From assembly GCF_007745175.1 (NCBI RefSeq), contig NZ_CP036271.1:496001-560000 (forward strand): DNA of 64,000 nucleotides, in the 5' to 3' direction. The first letter of the stretch is position 1. Each line of letters begins with the position of its first letter. Under the pieces are notes generated by a model. That model saw nothing but the letters and a program-made list of their open reading frames with translations, was not told the DNA's origin and did no database searches. Source of the stretch: Caulifigura coniformis (GTDB lineage: Bacteria > Planctomycetota > Planctomycetia > Planctomycetales > Planctomycetaceae). Of the stretch, positions 35,275 through 42,401 are shown one piece after another. The translations under genes were made by a program, and so were the position numbers.

Positions 35275-36702
35275 TTACTCCGCGGCGTCGCGATCGTGCG
35301 GGCGAGCGAGCGGAGGGAGCGGCTGCGCCACGATGCCGAGCATGGTGCGGCCGGCCTCGGCGAATTCCGGTTTGAGCGCGGCGACCGGTCCGACGACAAC
35401 GGGGCCGGTGGAATCGACGCGGCGGGCCCAGACGGAGCAGGTCTGGTCGATTCCTTTTCCGCCTCCGATTTCGAGCGGGGTCCGGTACTGCCTGAGCCTT
35501 CCCTGCTCTTCATCCAGTCCGATGTCGACCCCGGTGTCTTCGAACCCCGAGGCAAGCCACTCGGGGATGAGGATGCGGTTGTCGTAGAGGATGTAGAGCA
35601 TCGCCGGGGCGGCGAGTTCCACGGTGATATTCAGGCTGGACTGGCTGCGATCGGTGTTGAACGTCTGAACGTAGTCGGCGCCGCGGAGGAAGGCGGGGAG
35701 CCCTTCGGCGGTGAGTCCGTTCCACTCGTAGGGCATGTCGACGAAGGCCCTGGCATCCTCGACGAAGCCCTCGTGGCAGATGCGGTAGAACTTGGGCTTG
35801 TCGCCGGGGCGGCGATTGTCGGAGATGCTGGCGATGATCGGCGCGCGGGTTTTCGCAACGGGATAAAGCCGATCGGTGGAGGGAAAGGCGTCGTCCGTCA
35901 CGGAGACGAGGCGTTCCCAGGGGCCGTTGGCCTTCGAGTGCAGCGCCTCGCCGACATCGAGACGCTGGGGCGACTGCGATGGACTGGGCCTGTCGCCCCG
36001 CGGCCGGATATCGACGGCTCCTTCAAAGACGACGACGTCGGTGTTGCCATCGTCCTGGACGCGGACTCCGAACTCCGTTCCAAGGTCGACGACATGGGCC
36101 GACGGTGTCTGGACATCGAAGGCGCCGCCTTTGGCTTTGTCGAGGCGGGTCGTCGCGGATCCGCGGAGCAGGGCCACGGACTCCGCCGAGACCATCTTCA
36201 TGGAGACGTCTCCGTCGAGGACCATGACGGCCCCGTTCTTGAAGAGAAGTTCCGCGCGGCCCTCCTGCATCGTGAGGCTGTCGCCCGCGCGCAATTGATC
36301 TCCGACGGACCAGCGCTTCTCGCCCGACTTCCAGACGGCGTTCACCGAGCGCGACACCGTCGCCACGGCTGGCGACGGACGAGTGAACAGGAACCAGCCC
36401 GCGCACGCGGACATGGCCAGAGTGCAGGCGATCAATCGGGTGCGAACTGATCGGCGGGCCGGCGATCGGAAGGCATGGTCGGGCGGAAGGCTCAACGAGG
36501 CTTCTGACGGATCATGAGATTCGGCCCCGTGAATCTCGGTTCCCGCCTTGAGCAGGAGTTCCTGGACGCGCGAGTTGCGGACCACGCGGTCGGCGAATTC
36601 CGGGTCTTCCATCAGGGCGGAGGCCTCGACGAGTTCCTCGTCGGAAAGGCTTCCTTCGAGGAACCTGGCGATGAAGATGTCCTGGTCAGGTGAATCAGGC
36701 AT
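35275..36702 (-). CDS. FecR-domain anti-sigma/transducer-like protein, 475 aa
   Basis: Membrane protein that probably holds the ECF sigma factor encoded just upstream. N-terminal cytoplasmic part (IARFLEGSLSDEELVEASAL) is the short anti-sigma-like helix seen in planctomycete FecR proteins. A TM lies at about 88-107 (RLIACTLAMSACAGWFLF), then a FecR beta domain (VGDQLRAGDSLTMQEGRAEL; VDLGTEFGVRVQDDGNTDVV). The C-terminal ~230 residues are an unrecognised, probably beta-sandwich domain. ATG 36702 lies within the end of the sigma gene (8-base overlap), implying coupling. Confidence 0.85.
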   Translation of the reverse strand: MPDSPDQDIFIARFLEGSLSDEELVEASALMEDPEFADRVVRNSRVQELLLKAGTEIHGAESHDPSEASLSLPPDHAFRSPARRSVRTRLIACTLAMSACAGWFLFTRPSPAVATVSRSVNAVWKSGEKRWSVGDQLRAGDSLTMQEGRAELLFKNGAVMVLDGDVSMKMVSAESVALLRGSATTRLDKAKGGAFDVQTPSAHVVDLGTEFGVRVQDDGNTDVVVFEGAVDIRPRGDRPSPSQSPQRLDVGEALHSKANGPWERLVSVTDDAFPSTDRLYPVAKTRAPIIASISDNRRPGDKPKFYRICHEGFVEDARAFVDMPYEWNGLTAEGLPAFLRGADYVQTFNTDRSQSSLNITVELAAPAMLYILYDNRILIPEWLASGFEDTGVDIGLDEEQGRLRQYRTPLEIGGGKGIDQTCSVWARRVDSTGPVVVGPVAALKPEFAEAGRTMLGIVAQPLPPLARPHDRDAAE

Positions 36703-37321
36703 GGGCGCTCTTCCCCTCGCCGGCCATGAGGGCCAGCCGGCGGTGCATGCAGTCGGCAAGGCGTTCGAGCGCCCGGCCGAGGGCCTTGTAGGTGGCGGGG
36801 AGCGACTTTCCCGACCGCATGGCGACGTCCTCAATCGACTGCGCCTCGCAGTAACGTTGAACGACCAGTTCGCGAACGCGATCCGGCAGTCCCTTCAGGC
36901 AGAATCTCAGCGCCTGCAGTTGATCGGTCGGCTCGGAGCCCTCGAACGGCTGACGCGCGTAAGCGGCCGTGAGGCCCTGCATTCCTTCCTCCGTGAGCAG
37001 CCGGGGGAAGCGGCGATCGGATCGACGCAGCTCGTTGAGCACGTTGACGGCAACCCCGCGGGCCCAGGCATCGAACGGTCGCGTGGCGTCGAAGGAATCG
37101 AATCGTTCCCACAGGCGGAGCGCCACCGACTGGACGACCTCCTCCAGGAGGCCGACGTCGTGCACGAGCAGCTTCAGGAATCGATGGAGCGACGGCTCCG
37201 AGGCCACGTACATCTTGAAAAACTGCTTTCGACGGTCGTCTTCGCTTTCCAGGGTCACGGCGCGAGCATCCCCCGAACAATCACCATCAGGTGTTGAGGC
37301 CGGGGGGCCGAAATTCGACAT
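36695..37321 (-). CDS. ECF RNA polymerase sigma factor (Rhodopirellula/Verrucomicrobium group), 208 aa
   Basis: Region 2 is LLVHDVGLLEEVVQSVALRLW and FDATRPFDAWARGVAVNVL; region 4 is LPDRVRELVVQRYCEAQSIEDVA with the HTH MRSGKSLPATYKAL. These fit the ECF subgroup that in planctomycetes and verrucomicrobia is paired with FecR-like membrane proteins. It heads a run with FecR and sulfatase, suggesting a signal-controlled sulfatase locus. Confidence 0.9.
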   Translation of the reverse strand: MSNFGPPASTPDGDCSGDARAVTLESEDDRRKQFFKMYVASEPSLHRFLKLLVHDVGLLEEVVQSVALRLWERFDSFDATRPFDAWARGVAVNVLNELRRSDRRFPRLLTEEGMQGLTAAYARQPFEGSEPTDQLQALRFCLKGLPDRVRELVVQRYCEAQSIEDVAMRSGKSLPATYKALGRALERLADCMHRRLALMAGEGKSAHA

Positions 37322-37538
37322 CTTTTTCCCAGCTTTTTTCGCGGAAGTTCGGAGTGTGTTCGAATCGCAAAAACTTCCGAAGTTTTTGTCGAATCTCCGG
37401 ATGACGGGTCAATGTACAGGGTGACGTGGCCATGAGAGCAACCGGGCCGCGGTCGTTGATCTTTGCGAAATCATTCATTGCTCGGTCGGCCCGGTTGGCC
37501 GGCGAGACTGTTGTTCACACTTCTTCGGGGGAAGAAGA

Positions 37539-38525
37539 ATGAGTCGACGTCCTGGATTTACGTTGATCGAACTGCTGGTGGTGATCGCAATTATCGCCAT
37601 CCTGATCGCGCTCCTGCTTCCGGCCGTGCAACAGGCGCGGGAGGCAGCACGTCGCACGCAGTGCCGCAACAATCTCAAGCAGCACGGGCTGGCGATGCAC
37701 AACTACGCCGATGCCCACGGCGTCTTCCCGTACGCGGGCAGCTTCGCGCAGGGGAGCGCGACCGATCCGGGGTCCGTGTACCTGAAGGCCCACTCGGTCA
37801 GCGGCTATTTCACGATGCTTCTGCCGTACATCGACCAGGGCCCGCTGTACAACAGCCTCAACCACAACTTCACCGCCCTGCATAACCCGAGTGGAAACCG
37901 GGCGAAGGTCTTGAACCGGTTCTTCACGGTCGCCACCTGCCCTTCGAATCCCAAGGCCGGTATGGGGCGACGGGTGACGGACCAGCAATTCGCAGGAACC
38001 GGCGGGAATGCGCAGGAGTCGATGTATCGACCCGTCGGCGGAACGCATGACGCCGGCCCGGGCGCTCCGCGCGATTGCTCGACCGCTGCCCGCAGCTTCT
38101 GTCGCAATCCCGATGGCGTCGTCCGCGGAGGCAACATCAACGCCCACCTCGACAACGCCAGCGTTCGGGGAATGTTCGGCCGGGGCGTGACGCGGATGCA
38201 GTTCCGGGATGTGACCGACGGAACCTCCAACACGATGCTGTTCGGAGAGGCCAAGCCGCATCACTGCCAGACAGGCTCGGTGTGGGACGAAAGCGGCCCC
38301 GTTTCGTTCTTCCATGTGAAGCTGAACTCGCTCCATCTCCGGCAGATGGAACTGCTGCAGCAGGAGAACGGTTCGGTCGGCTGCAGCCACGCCAGCTATC
38401 ACGTGGGCGGAGCGACATTCGTGCTGGTTGATGGCTCAGTGCGATTCATCAGCGAGAACATCGACTACACGACCTACTGCTACCTCGGCGACCGTTATGA
38501 CGCCCAGCCGGTGGGCGAGTTCTGA
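37539..38525 (+). CDS. DUF1559 prepilin-like protein, copy 3, 328 aa
   Basis: Leader [20 protein letters not shown] with the cleavage-site Gly6, then [20 protein letters not shown]. The C-terminal motif is YHVGGATFVLVDGSVRFISEN. GGGGGAAGAAGA directly before the ATG (37539) is the ribosome-binding region. It is divergent from the sigma factor, with 217 bases between. A lipoprotein gene follows after 92 bases. Confidence 0.93.
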   Translation: MSRRPGFTLIELLVVIAIIAILIALLLPAVQQAREAARRTQCRNNLKQHGLAMHNYADAHGVFPYAGSFAQGSATDPGSVYLKAHSVSGYFTMLLPYIDQGPLYNSLNHNFTALHNPSGNRAKVLNRFFTVATCPSNPKAGMGRRVTDQQFAGTGGNAQESMYRPVGGTHDAGPGAPRDCSTAARSFCRNPDGVVRGGNINAHLDNASVRGMFGRGVTRMQFRDVTDGTSNTMLFGEAKPHHCQTGSVWDESGPVSFFHVKLNSLHLRQMELLQQENGSVGCSHASYHVGGATFVLVDGSVRFISENIDYTTYCYLGDRYDAQPVGEF

Positions 38526-38617
38526 TCGTTCTGTTGCGAACGGACGATCCCGCGAGATCGTCCGGCGCCGCCTGAATCCTGAACCAGCTGCGCTCCATGC
38601 TGGCATGAGGGGAAGCC

Positions 38618-39106
38618 GTGACAACGATTCGATACGAAATGTTGCGCCGGGCCAGGGCCATCTGCCTGGCGATGACGGGAATGGTCGCCGCCAGCGGCTG
38701 CGGCAGCGGATACCCCGGGGGCGCCGTGCCCGTTTCGGGCGTCGTCACGCTCAATGGAGTCCGGCTGGACCAGGGGACGGTGTGCTTTCACGACGCAACG
38801 GGCATGACGGTCGCGATCGGGATGGTCGAGAACGGCAGCTACGAAATGAGCCGCACGGAGAGCCAGAAAGGAGTGATCCCGGGGTCTTACAAGGTCTCGG
38901 TCATGTCGTGGATCGAGTTTCCTGGCATGACGATGCCCAATGGATCGGTCAGCAAAGGGCTGTCGCGAGTGCCGCAGAAGTACGTCGCGGCCGACACCTC
39001 GGGCCTGACCGCGGACGTCGGCGAAGACGGCGAAACGATCGACTTCGCGGTGGAAGGCGAGCCCGAACCGATCCATTCCGCGGCCCCGAAAAAGAGCAGG
39101 CGCTGA
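38618..39106 (+). CDS. Carboxypeptidase-regulatory-like lipoprotein, 162 aa
   Basis: GTG start at 38618 with GAGGGGAAG two bases upstream. The signal peptide ends MVAASGCG (lipobox). Single transthyretin-like domain: VSGVVTLNGVRLDQGTVCFH, then NGSYEMSRTESQKGVIPGSYKV. Third member of the DUF1559-lipoprotein pairing in this window; the pair is followed by decayed genes. Confidence 0.82.
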   Translation: MTTIRYEMLRRARAICLAMTGMVAASGCGSGYPGGAVPVSGVVTLNGVRLDQGTVCFHDATGMTVAIGMVENGSYEMSRTESQKGVIPGSYKVSVMSWIEFPGMTMPNGSVSKGLSRVPQKYVAADTSGLTADVGEDGETIDFAVEGEPEPIHSAAPKKSRR

Positions 39107-39145
39107 ACTCGCTCTCATTGAAGTCCGCCAACGGAGAGGCAGCGG

Positions 39146-39361
39146 GTGGTCAACGCGCGGAAGGTCCAGGCGTTCTTCCGTCGGGCGGTGCTGGCTTTCT
39201 ATAACTCGACGTGCGTGATCACGGGCCTGAAGGTGCGGGTGCTCTTGCGGGCGAGTTCCATTTTGCCGTGGAGCACGCATCCGAAGCGGCGGGCCGATCC
39301 GACGAACGGGCTAAGTTTGAGTGCGCTGTTCGACGCCGCGTTTGATCGGGGTTGTCGGTAG
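39146..39361 (+). pseudogene. HNH endonuclease fragment
   Basis: FRRAVLAFYNSTCVITGLKV, then LRASSILPWSTHPKRRADPTNGLSLSALFDAAFDRG matches the C-terminal HNH nuclease domain of restriction-type endonucleases (CxxTG, HIVPW-like ILPW, NGLxLSxLxDxAFD). The expected N-terminal half is absent and the frame ends right after DRG, before the last strands. The key His of the IVPW region is replaced (ASSILPW for AAHIxPW). I take it as a decayed remnant. Confidence 0.65.
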
Positions 39362-39459
39362 GCGATACCGGAGGGAAGGTTTCGATATTGGTGGGCTCGC
39401 TTTCCCGGATGAGTTGTGGCAGCCGAAGGGGGACGCGGGGATCCGGGGAGAACTGTGAC

Positions 39460-39972
39460 GTGGATGAGCGACGCTGGATCGACGAATGGTGTCAACGGAT
39501 CGTGGGGAAGCCGTGCTGGATGGTTTGGGCAGGGGGCTGTGCCGGTTCGCGGTTCTCGCTGGCTCTGGGAGCGAAGATTCCGCGGACGCCGGTGCGGCGG
39601 AATCCGGCCTATTCCGCGGAGGCGAATGAGAACGAGGGCGAGTATGGCCTGCATGTCGGCTGTGCCGAGTGGGCGTTTGGCATTGAGCGTCCCGGCGTGA
39701 CGCAAGTCATCACCAATTCCGCCGCCGACTGCTAGCCGGATGGTCCGATGGTAGCCGGCCTGGAGAAGTTGATCGGAAACACAGTCAAAGCGGCCACGAT
39801 CGACATTGAGACCTGCGATTTGAACCTCTATTTCGAGGAGTGGGACCTGCGTCTTGCGGTGTGGGGGAAGGTCTCTGAGGATGAGGATGGTTACTCCCTG
39901 TTCATACCGGGTCGGAGTGTTTCGATCGACGGTCCGGGGAGGATCACGAGTGAGGTGAGCGGGAGGGGGTAG
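39460..39972 (+). pseudogene. Unknown (immunity-protein-like) gene split by an in-frame TAG
   Basis: Two open segments in the same frame, 39460-39735 and 39736-39972, are separated only by the TAG at 39733-39735. Part 1 starts at a GTG (MDERRWIDEWCQRIVGKPCW) preceded by GGGGAG and contains GEYGLHVGCAEWAF. Part 2 reads MVAGLEKLIGNTVKAATIDI, then LNLYFEEWDLRLAVWGKV and VSIDGPGRI. Joined, they resemble small single-domain proteins that accompany nuclease toxins, though I cannot name a family. Part 2 could alternatively start anew at ATG 39748. Confidence 0.5.
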
Positions 39973-39978
39973 GCGGCG

Positions 39979-40044
39979 GGGTGGCATTGCCTGAAATGGT
40001 AAGAAAGAGGGTGCCATGCTCACGTCGCGGCAGCAGCGTGAGCA
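39979..40044. repeat. GGTGGCATTGCC repeat, copy 2
   Basis: Same two conserved blocks as 33381-33452 with a different middle; ends in a GCTCACG/CGTGAGC hairpin. Confidence 0.75.
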
Positions 40045-40077
40045 TGCGAGTTCAGGGCGGCGGCTCGTCGCGCGGTT

Positions 40078-40166
40078 GTGTCGCCCCGTTGAGGCTTTGG
40101 GTGATAGGGCGGCGTGGCCCGGGGGCTGTTGCCCCCGGCTAGCCAGTGTCGCCCCTTCGGGGCTGG
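40078..40166 (+). repeat. REP-like module 1 near the transposase
   Basis: Order: GTGTCGCCCCGTTGAGGCT, variable spacer, GGCCCGGGGGCTGTTGCCCC, then GTGTCGCCCCTTCGGGGCTGG. Each block is a small hairpin. A rearranged variant (GAGCCCCGGAGGGGCGGCAC) follows at about 40353-40375. The gap 39973-40531 contains only repeats. Confidence 0.8.
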
Positions 40167-40431
40167 AGGGGGCGGCGGAGGCAGGGTTGGAGTGCGGGGC
40201 GGTGCAGGGGCGTGAGGGATGGGTAGGGCGGGTCGCGCGGGCGGGGGCGGGCGGAAGATTGCGGGTGGCGTTTGTTGCGATTTGAGCCCCGAGAGGGGCG
40301 GTATTGGTTAGCCGTGGGCGTAAGCCCACGGTCGGCGCGACGCGATGGGAGTTGGAGCCCCGGAGGGGCGGCACAGTTGGCGAGTGGGTTGTGTTGCGGG
40401 CGGGGGTGAGTCGAGCGATGGAGTCGGGTGG

Positions 40432-40522
40432 GTGTCGCCCCGTTGGGGCTTGGGGCTCGTTATGGGGACGTGGTCCGGGGGCTGGCGCCCCCGGCTAGAC
40501 GGTGTCGCCCCTTCGGGGCTGG
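40432..40522 (+). repeat. REP-like module 2, abutting the transposase 3' end
   Basis: Same block order and orientation as 40078-40166 and 41073-41162. It ends nine bases before the transposase stop. Confidence 0.82.
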
Positions 40523-40531
40523 GCGCGGAGG

Positions 40532-40993
40532 TCAGGCCCAGATGTACTGCTCGTTGAACTCGATCTTGTGGCGCGTCAAAAGGGCGCGGAATTCGTCCTG
40601 GAATGATGTCTTGGCGTGGTGCTGTTCCTGGGTGCGGATGTAGTCGCGGACATCGGACACGCTTGACTGGCTGACGCTGAAGGCTCCGTAGCCGTCCTGC
40701 CAGCCGAGCCAGCGGTCGTCGTGGTTCTCGCGGAGCCACTTGGACGAGTTGGATTTGATGAGGCGGGCGCAGTCGGCGACGGAGGTTTGCTGGTGGAGCT
40801 GGACGAGCAGGTGGACGAGCAGGTGGACGTGGTCATCGACGCCGCCGGCTTCGACGAGGTGGCCTTTTTCGGCGTGGACGATTCCGGCGATGTAGGGGAA
40901 GACGAGGTCACGCAGCCGGGGGGTGAGGATGGGGCGGCGTTCTTTGGTGCTGAAGACGATGTGGATGTGGAGGCTGGCGAAGGAACCGGCCAT
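40532..40993 (-). CDS. REP-associated tyrosine (Y1, IS200-like) transposase, 153 aa
   Basis: TnpA_REP/RAYT-type HUH single-strand transposase. HUH pair His55-x-His57 in GGVDDHVHLL, catalytic Tyr118 in DVRDYIRTQEQHH, and the typical opening SFASLHIHIVFSTKERRPIL. A 12-base tandem duplication (40805-40828) repeats VHLL right after the HUH motif. It stands alone, without TnpB, and is flanked by direct REP-like modules at 40432-40522 and 41073-41162, as expected for a RAYT with its cognate REPs. All catalytic residues are present, so it is probably functional. Confidence 0.9.
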   Translation of the reverse strand: MAGSFASLHIHIVFSTKERRPILTPRLRDLVFPYIAGIVHAEKGHLVEAGGVDDHVHLLVHLLVQLHQQTSVADCARLIKSNSSKWLRENHDDRWLGWQDGYGAFSVSQSSVSDVRDYIRTQEQHHAKTSFQDEFRALLTRHKIEFNEQYIWA

Positions 40994-41072
40994 GAGAGGG
41001 GAGCCCGGGGAGGTGGATCAGGCGCGAGGATGACGGGACGTTCGATGAGAATGGGGGCGCGCGTTGTGGGGT

Positions 41073-41162
41073 GTGTCGCCCCGTTGGGGCTTGGGTTTGT
41101 TGTGGGGATTTGGTCCGGGGGCTTACGCCCCCGGCTAACCAGTGTCGCCCCTTCGGGGCTGG
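41073..41162 (+). repeat. REP-like module 3, on the 5' side of the transposase
   Basis: GTGTCGCCCCGTTGGGGCTT, spacer, GGTCCGGGGGCTTACGCCCC, then GTGTCGCCCCTTCGGGGCTGG; nearly the same as module 2 and in the same direction. Confidence 0.82.
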
Positions 41163-41190
41163 TTCGAAAACGTGGCAGATGTGCCGAAAA

Positions 41191-42312
41191 TCACCCCAGC
41201 GTGAACCCCGGCAGTTTGACGATCTCGCCGCCCTTTTCGGCCGACTGGTGGGCGCAGATGCCGACGCAGGTCCAGTTGGCGCTCTGCACGGCGTTGGGCC
41301 AGGGGTCGCGGCCGGTGGCGAGGGCGGTGATGAACTCATTCACCAGGTGGGGGTGGGAGCCGCCGTGGCCGCCGCCCTGGATGAAGGAGAGGTGTTCGGA
41401 GTCGTGGATTTCGGACGGCTTCGTGAACCGCTGGATCGGTTCAGGCAGCAGGTGCGCGAAGTCGGGGACTTCGACCTTGGTGGGGATTTCGGGTTCGGGC
41501 TTCTTGGCGGTGTGGATGACGTGGGGCTCGTGTTCGACGAGGGTCCACTCGAAGCTTTTCTTGGTGCCGTAGACGTCGAAGCTTTCGCGGTACTGCCTGG
41601 CCGTGTCGTAGAGGAACCGCCAGATGTGAGCGGCCACGTCGGAATCCTTGATCTTGATGTGGCAGGATTCGACGGCGAACTTGTTGCCGGACTTCTTCTG
41701 GATGTCTTCGCGGACGGCGCCGGAGCCGAAGCAGCTGACGTATTCAGCGACGCTGTTCATCAGGCCGAGGCAGGGGCTGACGACGTGAGTCGCATAGTGC
41801 ATGGGGATCATTTTTTCCCAGTAGTCGGGCCAGCCGTCCATGTCCTGGGGGTGCGAGGCGGCGAGGTACTGGATCTGGCCGAGCTCGCCTTTCTGGTACA
41901 TGTCCTTGATGAAGAGGAATTCGCGGCTGTAGACGACGGTTTCGGCCATCATGTATTTGAGGCCGGTGGATTTGACGAGTTCGACGATCTGCTGGCATTC
42001 CTCGATGGTGGTGGCCATGGGGACGGTGCACATGACATGCTTGCCGGCCTTGAGGGCGGCCATGCTCATCCAGGCGTGGTCGGGGATGGGTGAGTTGATG
42101 TGGACGAAGTCGACGTTTTTGTCGGCGAGGACGTCTTCGTACTTCGTGAAGAGTTTTTCGACGCCGAACTGCTTGCCGGATTTGGCGAGCTTTTGTTCGT
42201 TTCGCTGGCAGAGGGCGTAGACGTTGGCGAGGGGATGCGCCTGGTAGATGGGGATGAATTCGGCCCCGAAGCCCAGGCCAACCATTGCGACGTTGATGGG
42301 TTTACCGCTCAT
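41191..42312 (-). CDS. Gfo/Idh/MocA-family oxidoreductase, 373 aa
   Basis: NAD(P)-dependent sugar or sugar-derivative dehydrogenase. N-terminal Rossmann motif INVAMVGLGFGAEFIPIY (GxGxxx variation), then the family EKP region altered to CTVPMATTIEEC where most members have a Lys-Pro. The catalytic domain includes GSHPHLVNEFITALATGRDP. No Tat signal is present, unlike many planctomycete members, so it is cytoplasmic. Stands between the transposase locus and the P-type ATPase. The substrate cannot be predicted. Confidence 0.87.
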   Translation of the reverse strand: MSGKPINVAMVGLGFGAEFIPIYQAHPLANVYALCQRNEQKLAKSGKQFGVEKLFTKYEDVLADKNVDFVHINSPIPDHAWMSMAALKAGKHVMCTVPMATTIEECQQIVELVKSTGLKYMMAETVVYSREFLFIKDMYQKGELGQIQYLAASHPQDMDGWPDYWEKMIPMHYATHVVSPCLGLMNSVAEYVSCFGSGAVREDIQKKSGNKFAVESCHIKIKDSDVAAHIWRFLYDTARQYRESFDVYGTKKSFEWTLVEHEPHVIHTAKKPEPEIPTKVEVPDFAHLLPEPIQRFTKPSEIHDSEHLSFIQGGGHGGSHPHLVNEFITALATGRDPWPNAVQSANWTCVGICAHQSAEKGGEIVKLPGFTLG

Positions 42313-42401
42313 GGATGTTTCCCCTCGAGGTGGTGCGAACGCGAGCCGGGAAGTTTATCGGGGAGGAGGACGGCGTGGGTAGTGGCTGGGACGCGAGGAG
42401 C

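Noticed and set aside
39733-39735. TAG as a recoded (pyrrolysine) codon
   Set aside because: No pyl genes or supporting context; an inactivating mutation or a second start at 39748 is simpler.
40078-41162. Possible CRISPR array
   Set aside because: Repeat units are hairpin modules of about 90 bases with unequal spacing and a transposase gene between them; there are no uniform spacers or cas genes.
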